Shown: one piece after another, positions 26,859 through 36,344 of the stretch
Layout: each line of letters opens with the position of its first letter
Position numbering within the stretch: the stretch's first letter is position 1
Source of the DNA: Paenibacillus sp. FSL R5-0345
GTDB taxonomy: Bacteria; Bacillota; Bacilli; Paenibacillales; Paenibacillaceae
Reading direction: 5' to 3'
DNA: 64,000 nt
Assembly: GCF_000758585.1 (NCBI RefSeq)
Contig: NZ_CP009281.1
Location: 5,952,001 to 6,016,000, forward strand
Notes under the pieces: model-generated
Database searches by the model: none
What the model saw: the letters and a program-made list of their open reading frames with translations, nothing else
What the model was told of the DNA's origin: nothing
Translations under genes and position numbers: made by a program

Positions 26859-27511
26859 AATTGCTCTGATCTAACAAGTCCCAGACGCTTTCCCTCCACG
26901 ATTGCTTCGGATCTGGAATGTACACTCAGCTTCTCGAAGATTCTCGTCAAGTTATACTCCACAGTCCTTTGTGACATTAAGAGCTTGCTGGCTATGTCTT
27001 TATTGCTTTTTCCACTGGCTACTTCTTGGAGTATTTCTTGTTCCTTTTGATTAATAGATACCTCTTCAATGAGTTGAGTACCACGATTGTTAGTTATCTT
27101 AATATCATTTCTTCTTAGCTGCTTAAGTAAGGAAACTGGAATGACAGCCTCATTTCTTAATGCGCACCGAATGGTATTTAACAACTGCTCTCTGGAAGCT
27201 GTTTTAGAGATAAATCCCGTAACCCCCGACTCTATCAACAGGTTATAATGGGCACTGATTTCATATCCGGTGTAAATCACCACTTTAGATTCGGGATCAC
27301 GCTGAACAGCCCTTTTAGTGAATTCAAGTCCGCTAATTGTAGGCATATTAAGATCGCATAAAATCACATCAAATTCTTGCTGCTCTAGCCTATCGAAAGC
27401 TTCCATCGCTGACAAAACAAAGGTTACCTCCATATCAGCATCCTGCTCAATCATATTCCTGGTTCCTTCTCCGACTGAAGGATGATCATCAACCAACAAG
27501 ATACGTATCAT
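26855..27511 (-). CDS. NarL/LuxR-family response regulator
   Basis: 218 residues. A receiver domain (DDHPS, phospho-acceptor Asp in VILCDLNMPT) and a C-terminal LuxR helix-turn-helix (about 150-212, EILQEVASGKSNKDIASKL then SQRTVEYNLTRIFEKL). It is the partner of the ComP-like kinase, whose 3' end overlaps it by 23 bases. ATG 27511 sits eight bases after AGGAGG; the ATG two codons earlier is too close to that site. Confidence 0.88.
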   Translation of the reverse strand: MIRILLVDDHPSVGEGTRNMIEQDADMEVTFVLSAMEAFDRLEQQEFDVILCDLNMPTISGLEFTKRAVQRDPESKVVIYTGYEISAHYNLLIESGVTGFISKTASREQLLNTIRCALRNEAVIPVSLLKQLRRNDIKITNNRGTQLIEEVSINQKEQEILQEVASGKSNKDIASKLLMSQRTVEYNLTRIFEKLSVHSRSEAIVEGKRLGLVRSEQF

Positions 27512-29876
27512 CGCCATCGCCTCCTCTGTTCTTTTCTTCCGCGAAAGTCGTTGTCGGTAAATAAATAATGACCTCTAGCCCCTTACCCTTCTCAGAGTTA
27601 AACGTGCATTTTCCTTCTAAACTCGCTACACGCTCTTTGATACCAGACAAGCCCATATGCTGAAAGGATTCCTTAATATCCACGATATTCATGCCTACTC
27701 CATCATCCTTGTAACGGAAATAGAGATACTCTTTCTGATCAAGCTCAAGCTCAATCTGATTTGCCTTAGCGTGCTTCGCGGCATTCCGTAAAAGCTCCTG
27801 TACAATTCGATAAATGGTGATCACTAGTTCGTCATCCAGCTCGCCTATCGGACTTGAAGTAAAGGTAATAGTATAATTGGACTGTAACTGAGCATACTCA
27901 AACAAAATCTCCAGCGCCTTCACAATTCCAGCTTCTCTAAGAAGCGGAGGACGCAGTTCATTGCAAGTCTCCCGAATCTGATAGATGACATCCAAAAGCC
28001 CTTCTTTAATCTGAAGCAGCTCCGGTAAGATTTCCGTTGAAATGTCGTGATCGGAGATCAGTGTTTCCAGCCTACGAAGCCAAATAAGCTGATCCTGAAG
28101 TGCAGAATCATGTAAATTCGCCGCCAACTTTCTACGTTCATTCTCTGATAAGTTAAAAATCAGGCGCAAAACCCATGGGGTCCCATGGTGTTCTTTTTTC
28201 ATTTCAGCTTCAAGGTCTTCAATTAGGCCTTCAATCAGATATAAATTTTCATAGACGATGCTTGCATAGTTTGCGATGGTACTTAACCAATTTATCTCTT
28301 CTCTGTTAAACTTGATATGATTCTTCTTATGATCGATCCATAAGAGATGAACACTCTTTTTATGACGGCCTATCACTAGTAGGATCCCTTGCTGGAGTTG
28401 AATCACCTCACCTACTTTAAGAACAGGAGATTGTGATACAAAATGCAAATGGATTTCTTGGCCTGAATCGTCCACAAGTGGATGAAGAGTACGCAAATTC
28501 TCAGCCTCATCTATCTCAAAAAAAGCTGACCGATTCACCGGCAGAATCTCATTGATCTCCTTGTTGAGTGCAGCTTCCAAATCAGATATCTTCATAACCT
28601 TTGAGATTTGCTGAGAGAATCGTTCCAAACTTCCTTGATAATGGTGAAGTTCACGGAACAGCTTAGGCCGGAAATAACAATCTATTTTCTCCTTGAAGAA
28701 TAAGAAGGTCGTAATCGATAAATATACTACCAAAAACATCTGCACCCATTTGATCCAATCATATTCCGGTCTACTCTGAATGATCGCAAGCACTGCCACA
28801 ATCATTAGCGCCGGAATAAAAGCAATGAAAAGATCATATTTAAATCGACTAAAAGCAAAATCAATATCAAAAAGCTGTTTAGCAGTGAGCAGATAAAAAT
28901 AGGTAACCGGCATTAAAAACAAGAAAATCGTAGTGATTTCGTAAGGAATCAAATCGACCCCAAAAACTATCGGCACCGCTGATAAAAGAATAAAAGGTGT
29001 AAAGGAAAGGATCTGTCCGGTGAGCATAATTTTAAACATCGATTTAAGTGCACTGCTCTTATAATTGATGTATAAATAGAGCAGCTTAAATATGCTGTAT
29101 AGGATGCCAACTACAAAGAAACCGATAACAATCAGACGTATCAAGGAATATAAGGACCTATCCCAGGAGTAAATAACTAAACTTAAGGTTGCCAGCATCC
29201 CTAACAAAATGACGAACCCATAAAAAATCTTAATTAGAAAAGTCGAAAGAAATAGAACATTAAATCGTTTCAGATGCACTTGGAGAAAATGGATAAACAC
29301 CAGCGGGATTAAAGGTAACAGGCAACTCATAGTAATTCTAGCGATGAGGTCTGATCTGCTTGAGGCATATCCCGCAAAGTACGTCACGCCCACCAATAAA
29401 AAGAACAAAATTAGTAGTTCTGCTGCGCGTTCTCCACTTTTTCTACGGTATAAAAGAAGACTCAACACGGCCAAAAAAACAAAGGTCGCTCCAGGAACTA
29501 CAAGCTGAGTAAACGTATGATATACGGAGGATTTATTCTTGATATCATAATGTTCTGCCACCAGAGCACCCTCTCTAGAAATACGGAGGAGGTCAATGGA
29601 ATGAACTTGCGTCAGATTTCCATATCTCACGGGTCCATCCACTTTCTCAATCGGTGTTCCATTAACCGCTACTATGATATCTCCTTCTCGCAGATTCTGT
29701 TTATAACCTTCACTGGAAGCATCAATCTCTGCGATAAAATATTGTCCTTGTTCATTCTGCGCCAAGCCGACTTCAAGTAAGAGGTTGGAGTGAATGATCC
29801 CCACAAAATGAATGATAAGAAACGCAAAAATACAAAGTGATCCTGATATGTAAACATAACGGAGCTTCACTCTCAT
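27489..29876 (-). CDS. ComP-like histidine kinase with N-terminal PDZ domain
   Basis: 795 residues. A first membrane segment (about 8-28) is followed by an extracytoplasmic PDZ-like domain (about 35-115, with LREGDIIVAVNGTPIEKVDG), then about eight further segments (to about 400). A GAF-like cytoplasmic region comes next, then HisKA_3 with NERRKLAANLHDSALQDQ and an HATPase of the NarX/ComP type (NAAKHAKAN, DDGVGM). ComP of B. subtilis senses a peptide pheromone; here no pheromone gene was found. ATG 29876 follows GGGGGA; the longer frame to 29954 is unlikely. Confidence 0.82.
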   Translation of the reverse strand: MRVKLRYVYISGSLCIFAFLIIHFVGIIHSNLLLEVGLAQNEQGQYFIAEIDASSEGYKQNLREGDIIVAVNGTPIEKVDGPVRYGNLTQVHSIDLLRISREGALVAEHYDIKNKSSVYHTFTQLVVPGATFVFLAVLSLLLYRRKSGERAAELLILFFLLVGVTYFAGYASSRSDLIARITMSCLLPLIPLVFIHFLQVHLKRFNVLFLSTFLIKIFYGFVILLGMLATLSLVIYSWDRSLYSLIRLIVIGFFVVGILYSIFKLLYLYINYKSSALKSMFKIMLTGQILSFTPFILLSAVPIVFGVDLIPYEITTIFLFLMPVTYFYLLTAKQLFDIDFAFSRFKYDLFIAFIPALMIVAVLAIIQSRPEYDWIKWVQMFLVVYLSITTFLFFKEKIDCYFRPKLFRELHHYQGSLERFSQQISKVMKISDLEAALNKEINEILPVNRSAFFEIDEAENLRTLHPLVDDSGQEIHLHFVSQSPVLKVGEVIQLQQGILLVIGRHKKSVHLLWIDHKKNHIKFNREEINWLSTIANYASIVYENLYLIEGLIEDLEAEMKKEHHGTPWVLRLIFNLSENERRKLAANLHDSALQDQLIWLRRLETLISDHDISTEILPELLQIKEGLLDVIYQIRETCNELRPPLLREAGIVKALEILFEYAQLQSNYTITFTSSPIGELDDELVITIYRIVQELLRNAAKHAKANQIELELDQKEYLYFRYKDDGVGMNIVDIKESFQHMGLSGIKERVASLEGKCTFNSEKGKGLEVIIYLPTTTFAEEKNRGGDGDDTYLVG

Positions 29877-30012
29877 TTGAATCCCCCGGAACAACAAAAT
29901 TATACATATTTGTAATCCAATCCGTGTATTCTCTACCATTTTAAATGAATTCAACAGGGAATAATATACTTTTATGCATGATATTCCTTCATTTATAGAC
30001 GAACGCGCAAAG

Positions 30013-30822
30013 CTATTGCCCTAAACTGATCGACTGCCGTTTTATCTTGAGGTTTCGATTCAGCATCCAGATGGCCACAGCGCCATATAAAATCACTGGG
30101 ACCCAACCACTCTCTCCAGCTACATACTCCAGCATCGGTGATGAACTGGAAGTAATATTGCGCAACACACTATCCACCGCATTATTAGCTCCATGCAAAA
30201 GCACTGCCGGCCATATGCTGCCAGAGGTCAGACGCAGTTCATTAATAATGATTCCCGCAAATACAACGGATAAGGTGAACAGGGTCAACACAAGCCAGCG
30301 GTTTCCTGAAGAATGATAGGCCCGCGGGCCAAGAATCGCCGGATAATGCCATATCGCCCAGATTAAGCCCATTGTTATACTGGAACTAACTCTTCCCATC
30401 CATTGAAAGCGCGGGAGCAGCCAGCCTCTCCAGCCTATTTCTTCACCCAAAGCGGATAGCGAACCCAGAACAATATAAACGATCAAATATATAGCAGTCT
30501 TGATCCATGAATCTGGAGGCACCAAGCTTGATGCCCATCCTGTCCAATAGACAGCATATCCCGCTCCCAGTGAAATTACAGGAATGACTAAAGCCAATAC
30601 GTATTCTTTCCCTCCTCTAAATTTGAAGCCTAATCTCCTCCATCCCTCAGCATGATAACCGTCTCGCACAATCAAAAACATCATGAGACATACTGCCAGT
30701 AACGGAGTGAATCCGTACAAACCTTGTGCTGATTCTGGGAGTAGCAGCATTCCAAGCGCCATTGCCCACACGATAAAAATAAATAGAAGAGATTGTTTCT
30801 TGTCCGAGAGCAATACTCTCAC
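30013..30822 (-). CDS. CPBP-family intramembrane metalloprotease
   Basis: 269 residues and about eight membrane segments. The CPBP/Abi (CAAX protease-like) motifs are intact: EEIGWRGWLLPR, WHYPAILG and LLHGANN. Relatives process prenylated proteins or bacteriocin-like peptides or give self-immunity. It lies directly upstream of the ComP-like kinase gene on the same strand, 136 bases before that gene's start. The GTG at 30822 overlaps its ribosome site; TTG 30813 is an alternative start. Confidence 0.8.
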   Translation of the reverse strand: MRVLLSDKKQSLLFIFIVWAMALGMLLLPESAQGLYGFTPLLAVCLMMFLIVRDGYHAEGWRRLGFKFRGGKEYVLALVIPVISLGAGYAVYWTGWASSLVPPDSWIKTAIYLIVYIVLGSLSALGEEIGWRGWLLPRFQWMGRVSSSITMGLIWAIWHYPAILGPRAYHSSGNRWLVLTLFTLSVVFAGIIINELRLTSGSIWPAVLLHGANNAVDSVLRNITSSSSPMLEYVAGESGWVPVILYGAVAIWMLNRNLKIKRQSISLGQ

Positions 30823-30925
30823 CTCACTTTTTTCGTTTTATAGCTTCCTATTTTTCCTATATAATCCAATTCTACAACGACAGTCAGGACCTATCACCGA
30901 AAACAACTGCCGTTAAAACCACAAA

Positions 30926-30960
30926 TATATTGCGGTGGTACGTGTGTGTACCGCAATATA
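30926..30960. repeat. 11-bp inverted repeat in the intergenic region
   Basis: TATATTGCGGT (30926-30936) faces ACCGCAATATA (30950-30960), with inner GGTAC/GTACC pairing possible. It lies 104 bases upstream of the CPBP gene and about 105 bases upstream of the small hydrophilic gene. It has no T run and belongs to neither obviously. It may be an operator for divergent transcription. Confidence 0.5.
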
Positions 30961-31064
30961 AAGACTTTTGCACTTCACAAAAAAAGTCGATTAGCGCTCC
31001 TGGATCCGTAGCAACCAAGGGCTGGCATAAAATTCAAACTACCTTCTCATACTATGGGGAGAAT

Positions 31065-31250
31065 ATGGAGGTGAATGTCATACCTAAAAATAATGCCAGT
31101 CCCAAAGGTGAACCGGGAAAACATCAACCGAGTAAGAAAAACAACGCACAGAATAACAATAATTTTAATGAAGCGGCTCAGATGGTAAACATCGATAAAG
31201 CTGCCGATTACGTCCCCAGCTTAAACGGTGTCTCTAAAACAGACGTCTAA
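31065..31250 (+). CDS. Small hydrophilic Asn/Lys-rich protein
   Basis: 61 residues without hydrophobic segment: MEVNVIPKNNASPKGEPGK, a Lys/Asn-rich stretch with four consecutive Asn, then FNEAAQMVNIDKAADYVPSL. No family is recognised. GGGGAG lies three to nine bases before ATG 31065. A terminator follows directly. Longer upstream frames do not look coding. The composition would suit a small spore or stress protein, but that is a guess. Confidence 0.45.
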   Translation: MEVNVIPKNNASPKGEPGKHQPSKKNNAQNNNNFNEAAQMVNIDKAADYVPSLNGVSKTDV

Positions 31251-31270
31251 AGTGCATTGCTAAACCAAAA

Positions 31271-31303
31271 AAACACTCCTCAGAATATTCTGAAGGAGTG
31301 TTT
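31271..31303. terminator. Bidirectional terminator
   Basis: The arms AAACACTCCT and AGGAGTGTTT with an 11-13 base loop lie between convergent genes. An A run precedes the hairpin and serves as a T run on the minus strand. Confidence 0.8.
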
Positions 31304-31314
31304 CAATTCAAAGA

Positions 31315-31905
31315 TTATATGCGATACGTTAAGCCTACCACACCGTTGCTGTAAGCTTTTGAGTCCACAAGCTGAAGAGGAACCAGATTCGTGATTTCGT
31401 CAAAAAGCCGCATTCCAGAGCCAACGACTACGGGACAAATATTAAGCCTAAGCTCATCTAGCAGTCCATTCATCAATAGGGATCGAACTAATCTCGGACT
31501 GCCAGGAATCTGAATGTTCTTTCCAGGCTGTTGCTTTAGCTTCGTAATTTCCTCGAAGAGCTTCCCCTTAATCAACGTCGCAGGTTGCCATTTGAGCTTA
31601 TCCTCCGTAATTGTACTTGAGACCAGATATTTAGCAGAACGGTTCAGAAATCTTGCCATAGGCAGATCGTCACTCTGATGCTGCCAGAACTGGGCTAGCA
31701 TTCTGTAAGTACGTGGTCCAAGCAGTACAGTGTCCGCCTGAGCGACACCTGCAGCAATCGTCTCGTTCATTTCAGTACTCCCCCACTTCTTAGGTGAGGC
31801 TTCAAGCGAGTCTACCACTCCATCCAGCGACATGAATAATCCTGCCACGATCTTTCTAGTTGAAGCTTCTGCATCTTGTACATAATGTTCTACGGACACA
31901 CTCAT
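31315..31905 (-). CDS. RibD C-terminal/dihydrofolate-reductase-like protein
   Basis: 196 residues. The RibD_C/DHFR-like fold is indicated by RKIVAGLFMSLDGVVD near residue 17, LLGPRTYRMLAQFW, IPGSPRLVRSLL and the closing LNICPVVVGSGMRLF. The family comprises NADPH-dependent reductases of riboflavin synthesis and many stand-alone proteins of unknown substrate. It is not in a riboflavin operon. It is monocistronic as far as visible. Confidence 0.82.
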   Translation of the reverse strand: MSVSVEHYVQDAEASTRKIVAGLFMSLDGVVDSLEASPKKWGSTEMNETIAAGVAQADTVLLGPRTYRMLAQFWQHQSDDLPMARFLNRSAKYLVSSTITEDKLKWQPATLIKGKLFEEITKLKQQPGKNIQIPGSPRLVRSLLMNGLLDELRLNICPVVVGSGMRLFDEITNLVPLQLVDSKAYSNGVVGLTYRI

Positions 31906-31958
31906 CGCTCCCTGTATCAGGAATGGAGACTTAATAAATCAATCAGCAACTTGCTTGT

Positions 31959-32957
31959 TCACTTCAATTTTTCTAACTCAACGGTCACTTTTTCAATCAG
32001 ACTCACGAAAGATACCAGTTCTTGAGAGCCCTTCACCTGATCTCTGGAATACATAGAATTGTGTTCCGACTCTTTTTTCACCTTGGACAGTGTGGAGTTG
32101 ATATTATTCAGCTTCTCATCAATCGTACCTACTGAATCTTTAGAGCGACGCGCTAACTTTCTTACTTCATTCGCAACAACTTCAAAGCCTCTTCCATGCT
32201 CCCCTGCTCTTGCCGCTTCAATCGCCGCGTTTAAGCCCAAAAGATGCGTATGATCAGCCACTTCTCTAATCATTGTACCCACTTGATGAATAGACTCTAC
32301 CTCTTTGTCGAGATATAACACAGTTTGATGTGTTTTCTCTTGATAATCAGCATTCTTACTAGCTAATTCCTCTATAGATTCACTGCTGTCTTTTAGTTGA
32401 ACCATTAAGGATACTAATTCTTGAACCGCAGAACTAACCCCTGTAAGCAAGTGGTTTTGCTTTTCCAATAAATTTTCTATTTTCGCTTTTTCATCGACTT
32501 CGTAGGCTTCAAGAACCAACTGAGAATCCAGATTAAACATCTTAGTTAATGCATGAATGACGGGTTTCCACTCGGTCGGTAATATCCGTTCAAAATAAGC
32601 TGTAGCGAGATCCAAATATAATATGTAAGTGCCCAAATACCAATTCGTTGTCAGACCAATACGCGAGTGAATTTTACCAATAAGCAGGCGTCTTTCAATA
32701 AATGCTTCATCAATCACACCCGATGCCATGGATAAAAAATACCACTGTTGCGTTTCCTTCAATCGATCAAGTGTACTGTGCTGTTCAATGATGTGGAGTA
32801 GCTCAGGCTCCTCAATCATCTGTTTATACAATTCATCTACAAGCGAGCTAACGATTTGCTTGAATTCTTTTTCCTTACTTTTCAATACATTTAAATCAGC
32901 CTCAGTAATCCCAATATAGCTAACTTGCTGTTGTCGCTCTGAACTAAGATTGATCAT
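31959..32957 (-). CDS. HemAT-like globin-coupled chemoreceptor
   Basis: 332 residues, no membrane segment. The N-terminal globin-coupled sensor domain (about 1-165) keeps the proximal haem His in IGKIHSRIGLTTNWYLGTY. The C-terminal methyl-accepting signalling domain (about 170-330) has the conserved hairpin tip HLLGLNAAIEAARAGEHGRGF. HemAT senses oxygen through haem and passes the signal to CheA. The signalling domain is short compared with full-size receptors. It has its own promoter region and no neighbours in the chemotaxis pathway. Confidence 0.87.
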   Translation of the reverse strand: MINLSSERQQQVSYIGITEADLNVLKSKEKEFKQIVSSLVDELYKQMIEEPELLHIIEQHSTLDRLKETQQWYFLSMASGVIDEAFIERRLLIGKIHSRIGLTTNWYLGTYILYLDLATAYFERILPTEWKPVIHALTKMFNLDSQLVLEAYEVDEKAKIENLLEKQNHLLTGVSSAVQELVSLMVQLKDSSESIEELASKNADYQEKTHQTVLYLDKEVESIHQVGTMIREVADHTHLLGLNAAIEAARAGEHGRGFEVVANEVRKLARRSKDSVGTIDEKLNNINSTLSKVKKESEHNSMYSRDQVKGSQELVSFVSLIEKVTVELEKLK

Positions 32958-33144
32958 AATTTGGTCAACTTCCCTCTCATACTGTTTATATAATGATCAT
33001 CGCATCTTCCATGCCATCCCCTATGGCATCTATTTATCTTGATAATAAAGGTATTATTTTAATAAATTTTAACACTATATTTACTTAAATAGTTTATTAA
33101 TTTTACAAACTTTGCATTTCGCAGCATTATTCTTAGATCACACT

Positions 33145-33180
33145 AAAAAGAGGAGCTCCTATAAAGGAAGCCCCTCTTAA
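33145..33180 (-). terminator. Terminator of the copA operon
   Basis: On the minus strand AAGAGGGGCTTCC faces GGAGCTCCTCTT, followed by TTTAG. It lies about 50 bases after the stop of the siroheme-type domain gene. Confidence 0.7.
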
Positions 33181-33228
33181 AATTATAATTTTACTATACT
33201 GCAACAACTTGTTGCATCGATTCTAATG

Positions 33229-33816
33229 TCATCCTGTCAATAAACTTTCTGATTTCTCTTTCCCTTTGGCGTTGGCCTTATAGTAGTTAATCAATGACAA
33301 AATCAGTGGAATGAGTTGATCCTCAGTCAGCCCTGATCTAAAGGATTGTGCGATTGAAGTCTTAAGCCCCTTAGGTTCTCCTCCAACAAAAACCTCATAA
33401 GTATTACGCATTTTCACAACGCTGATATCTTTCAACAAGGGTTCACTTGTTCCGAGTGCACAGCCCGCATAACCAATCTTCAGTGGCAAAGGTGTTTCAA
33501 TCCCTGCTATAGACTGATTTAATTTCTGTGCAACTGCCAGCCCCGCATCCTCGGCCCCTCTGCAAAAATTACAGGCAATCAGGCTTTTCGTGACAAATCC
33601 CGCTGGATATACTTCCAATCCTGTACGCTCAAGTTGTTCCACTATCTCTTCTCGTTTCTCCAGAGGCACCTCCAAATAAAGCTGTTTAAAAGGTGTCATT
33701 TCAATTTTCGCATTCTTCCCTACAATAGCCCCAATTGTAGCCAGCTGCTCTGGTGTAAACAGGCTTCCCCCCACTTGAATTGGCGGCGCAACTGCTATTT
33801 TCGTTATCTCTCCCAT
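33229..33816 (-). CDS. Short nitrite/sulfite-reductase-like (NIR_SIR) domain protein
   Basis: 195 residues. An N-terminal ferredoxin-like half-domain (GGSLFTPEQLATIGAIV) is followed by a 4Fe-4S/siroheme-type region with Cys in ACNFCRGAEDAG and GYAGCALGTSEPL. It corresponds to one half of a NirB/CysI-type reductase, too short for a full enzyme. It immediately follows copA on the same strand, so it is probably made with the copper pump. A role in copper-linked redox chemistry is inference. ATG 33816 follows GGGG at good spacing; the frame runs back to 33846. Confidence 0.7.
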   Translation of the reverse strand: MGEITKIAVAPPIQVGGSLFTPEQLATIGAIVGKNAKIEMTPFKQLYLEVPLEKREEIVEQLERTGLEVYPAGFVTKSLIACNFCRGAEDAGLAVAQKLNQSIAGIETPLPLKIGYAGCALGTSEPLLKDISVVKMRNTYEVFVGGEPKGLKTSIAQSFRSGLTEDQLIPLILSLINYYKANAKGKEKSESLLTG

Positions 33817-33846
33817 ACTTATCCCCGTCTCCATTCCTCTAGCCAT

Positions 33847-36279
33847 TTAGTTACGGATCTTCACACGTTGCAGACGAAGTGCATTAAGAACAACGGAAAC
33901 CGAGCTGAGAGCCATTGCCGCCCCCGCTACCCATGGAGCTAAGAAACCCAGTGCTGCAATCGGAATGCCAAGTGAGTTGTAACCAAGTGCCCAGAATAGA
34001 TTTTGTTTAATATTAGTCATCGTTTTACGGCTCATGTAGATAGCATCTGGAATACTGGATAAATCGCCACGCATTAAAGTAACATCCGCAGCTTCCATAG
34101 CCACATCCGTACCGGTACCGATTGCCATCCCAATATCTGCAGTAGCAAGAGCAGGAGCATCGTTAATGCCGTCCCCAACCATGGCTACTATTTTTCCTTC
34201 CGCTTGTAATTTTTTCACTTCCTCCGCTTTTCCTTCTGGAAGCACTTCAGCGCGTACATGATCAATGCCAACTTGGGCTGCGATCGCCTTTGCTGTACGT
34301 TCGTTATCACCGGTGATCATGATGACCTGGATTCCCATTCCTTTCAAGCGACTGACAGCAGCCTGAGAGGTTTCTTTAATCGTATCCGCTACAGCTACCA
34401 TACCCACGTACCCTTTATTTATAGCAACAAGCATTGCTGTTTTACCGGATTCTTCTAAGGTAGACATGATGTTATAGGCATGACTTGCCTCTACTCCGTA
34501 TTGGTCCATGAGACGCCGAGTACCAATTAACAGCTCTTTACCTTCCACGACAGCCTTGATCCCAAACCCCGGAATGGCTTCAAAAGATTCGGTCCCTGGC
34601 AATTCAATATTTTTATCCAAGATGCCTGCGACAATAGCTTCTGCAAGTGGATGTTCTGAATTCTTCTCCGCTGCACCCACCAGTCTAAGAAATTCTGTCT
34701 CATCACCTTCAACCAAAATATCGGTAAGCTCAGGTTTGCCCTTTGTTACTGTACCTGTTTTATCTAAGATGATCGTGTCAATTTTATGCGTTTGCTCTAA
34801 ATGTTCTCCGCCTTTAAACAGGATTCCCCATTCAGCTGCACGTCCGGAACCAGCCATAATGGAGGTTGGCGTAGCCAGACCTAAAGCACAAGGACATGCG
34901 ATAACCAGAATGGCGATTGCTTTTTCCAAGGCTCCTGCAAAATCACCCGGTGTTACGAAGAAGTACCACACTAAGAATGCAATAACTGCAATCCCGACAA
35001 CGATAGGAACAAAAATACCGGAAATGACGTCAGCGACCCGTTGAATAGGGGCTTTCGAACCCTGCGCTTCTTCAACCACTTTAATAATCTGTGCAAGAGC
35101 AGTTTCTTTACCTACTTTGGTTGCTCTGATTCGAAGCATTCCGTTCTTATTAATTGTCGCTCCAATGACGGAATCTCCGGCTTTCTTTTCAACAGGAAGG
35201 CTTTCGCCTGTCAACATGGACTCATCTACCGACGAGATCCCTTCCAGAACTTCACCATCCACAGGGACTTTATTCCCTGGACGAACAAGGACTATATCAC
35301 CTGCAATAACTTCCTCTACAGGAATACTTAATTCTTCACCATCGCGGACAACCAAAGCCGTCTTAGCTTGCAGTCCCATCAAGGATTTAATCGCTTCCGA
35401 TGTCCGTCCTTTTGCCAAGGATTCGAACAATTTCCCCATTAGAACGAGAGTAATCAATACTGCACTTGTTTCATAATACATTTCTGGTCCATGATGCGCG
35501 CTCCCACCATCAACAGCCCAAACTATGGTTAGGTACAAGCTGTAAAAAAAGGCTGCTGAGGTCCCCAGTGAAACCAGTACATCCATATTCGCACTGCCGT
35601 TACGTAGAGCTTTGTAGGCACCGATGTAAAACTGTTTACCAATATAAAATTGAACCGGTGTTGCCAAAACCAATTGGAACCATGGATTCATAAAAAGATC
35701 GGGCAGCCATATCCACGAAGTGAACGAAAAGTGGCTCACCATCGCCCACAGTAGTGGAAACGATAGAATTGCGGAGATCAGAAGCTTACGTTTTTGCTTG
35801 GATAAATCTTGTTGTCGCTGCTCTGAGGGGTCACCTTGCTCCTGTTTGGGAACAGCTTTGTATCCAAGCTTCTCTACCCGCTTCTGCATATCAGATACAG
35901 AAACTTCAACGGGGTTATATTCGACATGGGCTGTTTCCATCGCAAAGTTCACATTAGCCGTGCTTACGCCTGGTAGCTTATTCAGAGTCTTTTCAATTTT
36001 CAGCGCACAAGCGGCACATGTCATACCTACAAGCTGTAAATCTACAGCTTCTTTAGCCGTGCTATACCCAAGCTTCTGAATACTTGCTTCCATCTTACTT
36101 ACGTCCACTATGTTCGGATCATAAGTCACTGTAGCCCTCTCCATTGCAAAGTTTACGTTGGCTTCACTTACACCTTCAAGTTTATTCAAGCCTTTTTCTA
36201 TACGGTTTGCACATGCTGCACAAGTCATCCCTGTGATCTGAAGTGACGTTTGTGATTGCCCCGCCCCAGTAGTAGCCAT
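33847..36279 (-). CDS. copA: Copper-exporting P1B-type ATPase
   Basis: 810 residues with two N-terminal heavy-metal domains (GMTCAACANRIEKGL and GMTCAACALKIEKTL). Eight membrane segments follow, with CPC in ACPCALGLATP, phosphorylation motif DKTGTVTKG, TGES and the nucleotide-binding HP in SEHPLAEAI. It exports Cu(I) using ATP. A sigma-A promoter (TTGACA, 18 bases, TATACT) with a G-rich CsoR-type box in its spacer precedes it, so it is likely induced by copper through the csoR product encoded 1 kb away. Confidence 0.95.
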   Translation of the reverse strand: MATTGAGQSQTSLQITGMTCAACANRIEKGLNKLEGVSEANVNFAMERATVTYDPNIVDVSKMEASIQKLGYSTAKEAVDLQLVGMTCAACALKIEKTLNKLPGVSTANVNFAMETAHVEYNPVEVSVSDMQKRVEKLGYKAVPKQEQGDPSEQRQQDLSKQKRKLLISAILSFPLLWAMVSHFSFTSWIWLPDLFMNPWFQLVLATPVQFYIGKQFYIGAYKALRNGSANMDVLVSLGTSAAFFYSLYLTIVWAVDGGSAHHGPEMYYETSAVLITLVLMGKLFESLAKGRTSEAIKSLMGLQAKTALVVRDGEELSIPVEEVIAGDIVLVRPGNKVPVDGEVLEGISSVDESMLTGESLPVEKKAGDSVIGATINKNGMLRIRATKVGKETALAQIIKVVEEAQGSKAPIQRVADVISGIFVPIVVGIAVIAFLVWYFFVTPGDFAGALEKAIAILVIACPCALGLATPTSIMAGSGRAAEWGILFKGGEHLEQTHKIDTIILDKTGTVTKGKPELTDILVEGDETEFLRLVGAAEKNSEHPLAEAIVAGILDKNIELPGTESFEAIPGFGIKAVVEGKELLIGTRRLMDQYGVEASHAYNIMSTLEESGKTAMLVAINKGYVGMVAVADTIKETSQAAVSRLKGMGIQVIMITGDNERTAKAIAAQVGIDHVRAEVLPEGKAEEVKKLQAEGKIVAMVGDGINDAPALATADIGMAIGTGTDVAMEAADVTLMRGDLSSIPDAIYMSRKTMTNIKQNLFWALGYNSLGIPIAALGFLAPWVAGAAMALSSVSVVLNALRLQRVKIRN

Positions 36280-36344
36280 TATATAAACACCTCTTCCACT
36301 TTTGTGATGATTTTCATGGTTTGTATCATCTTCTTCTTGATGTA

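Noticed and set aside
31025..31054. Sigma-G promoter for the small hydrophilic gene as a firm call
   Set aside because: The implied leader is too short for normal translation, so it is listed only as a low-interest observation.
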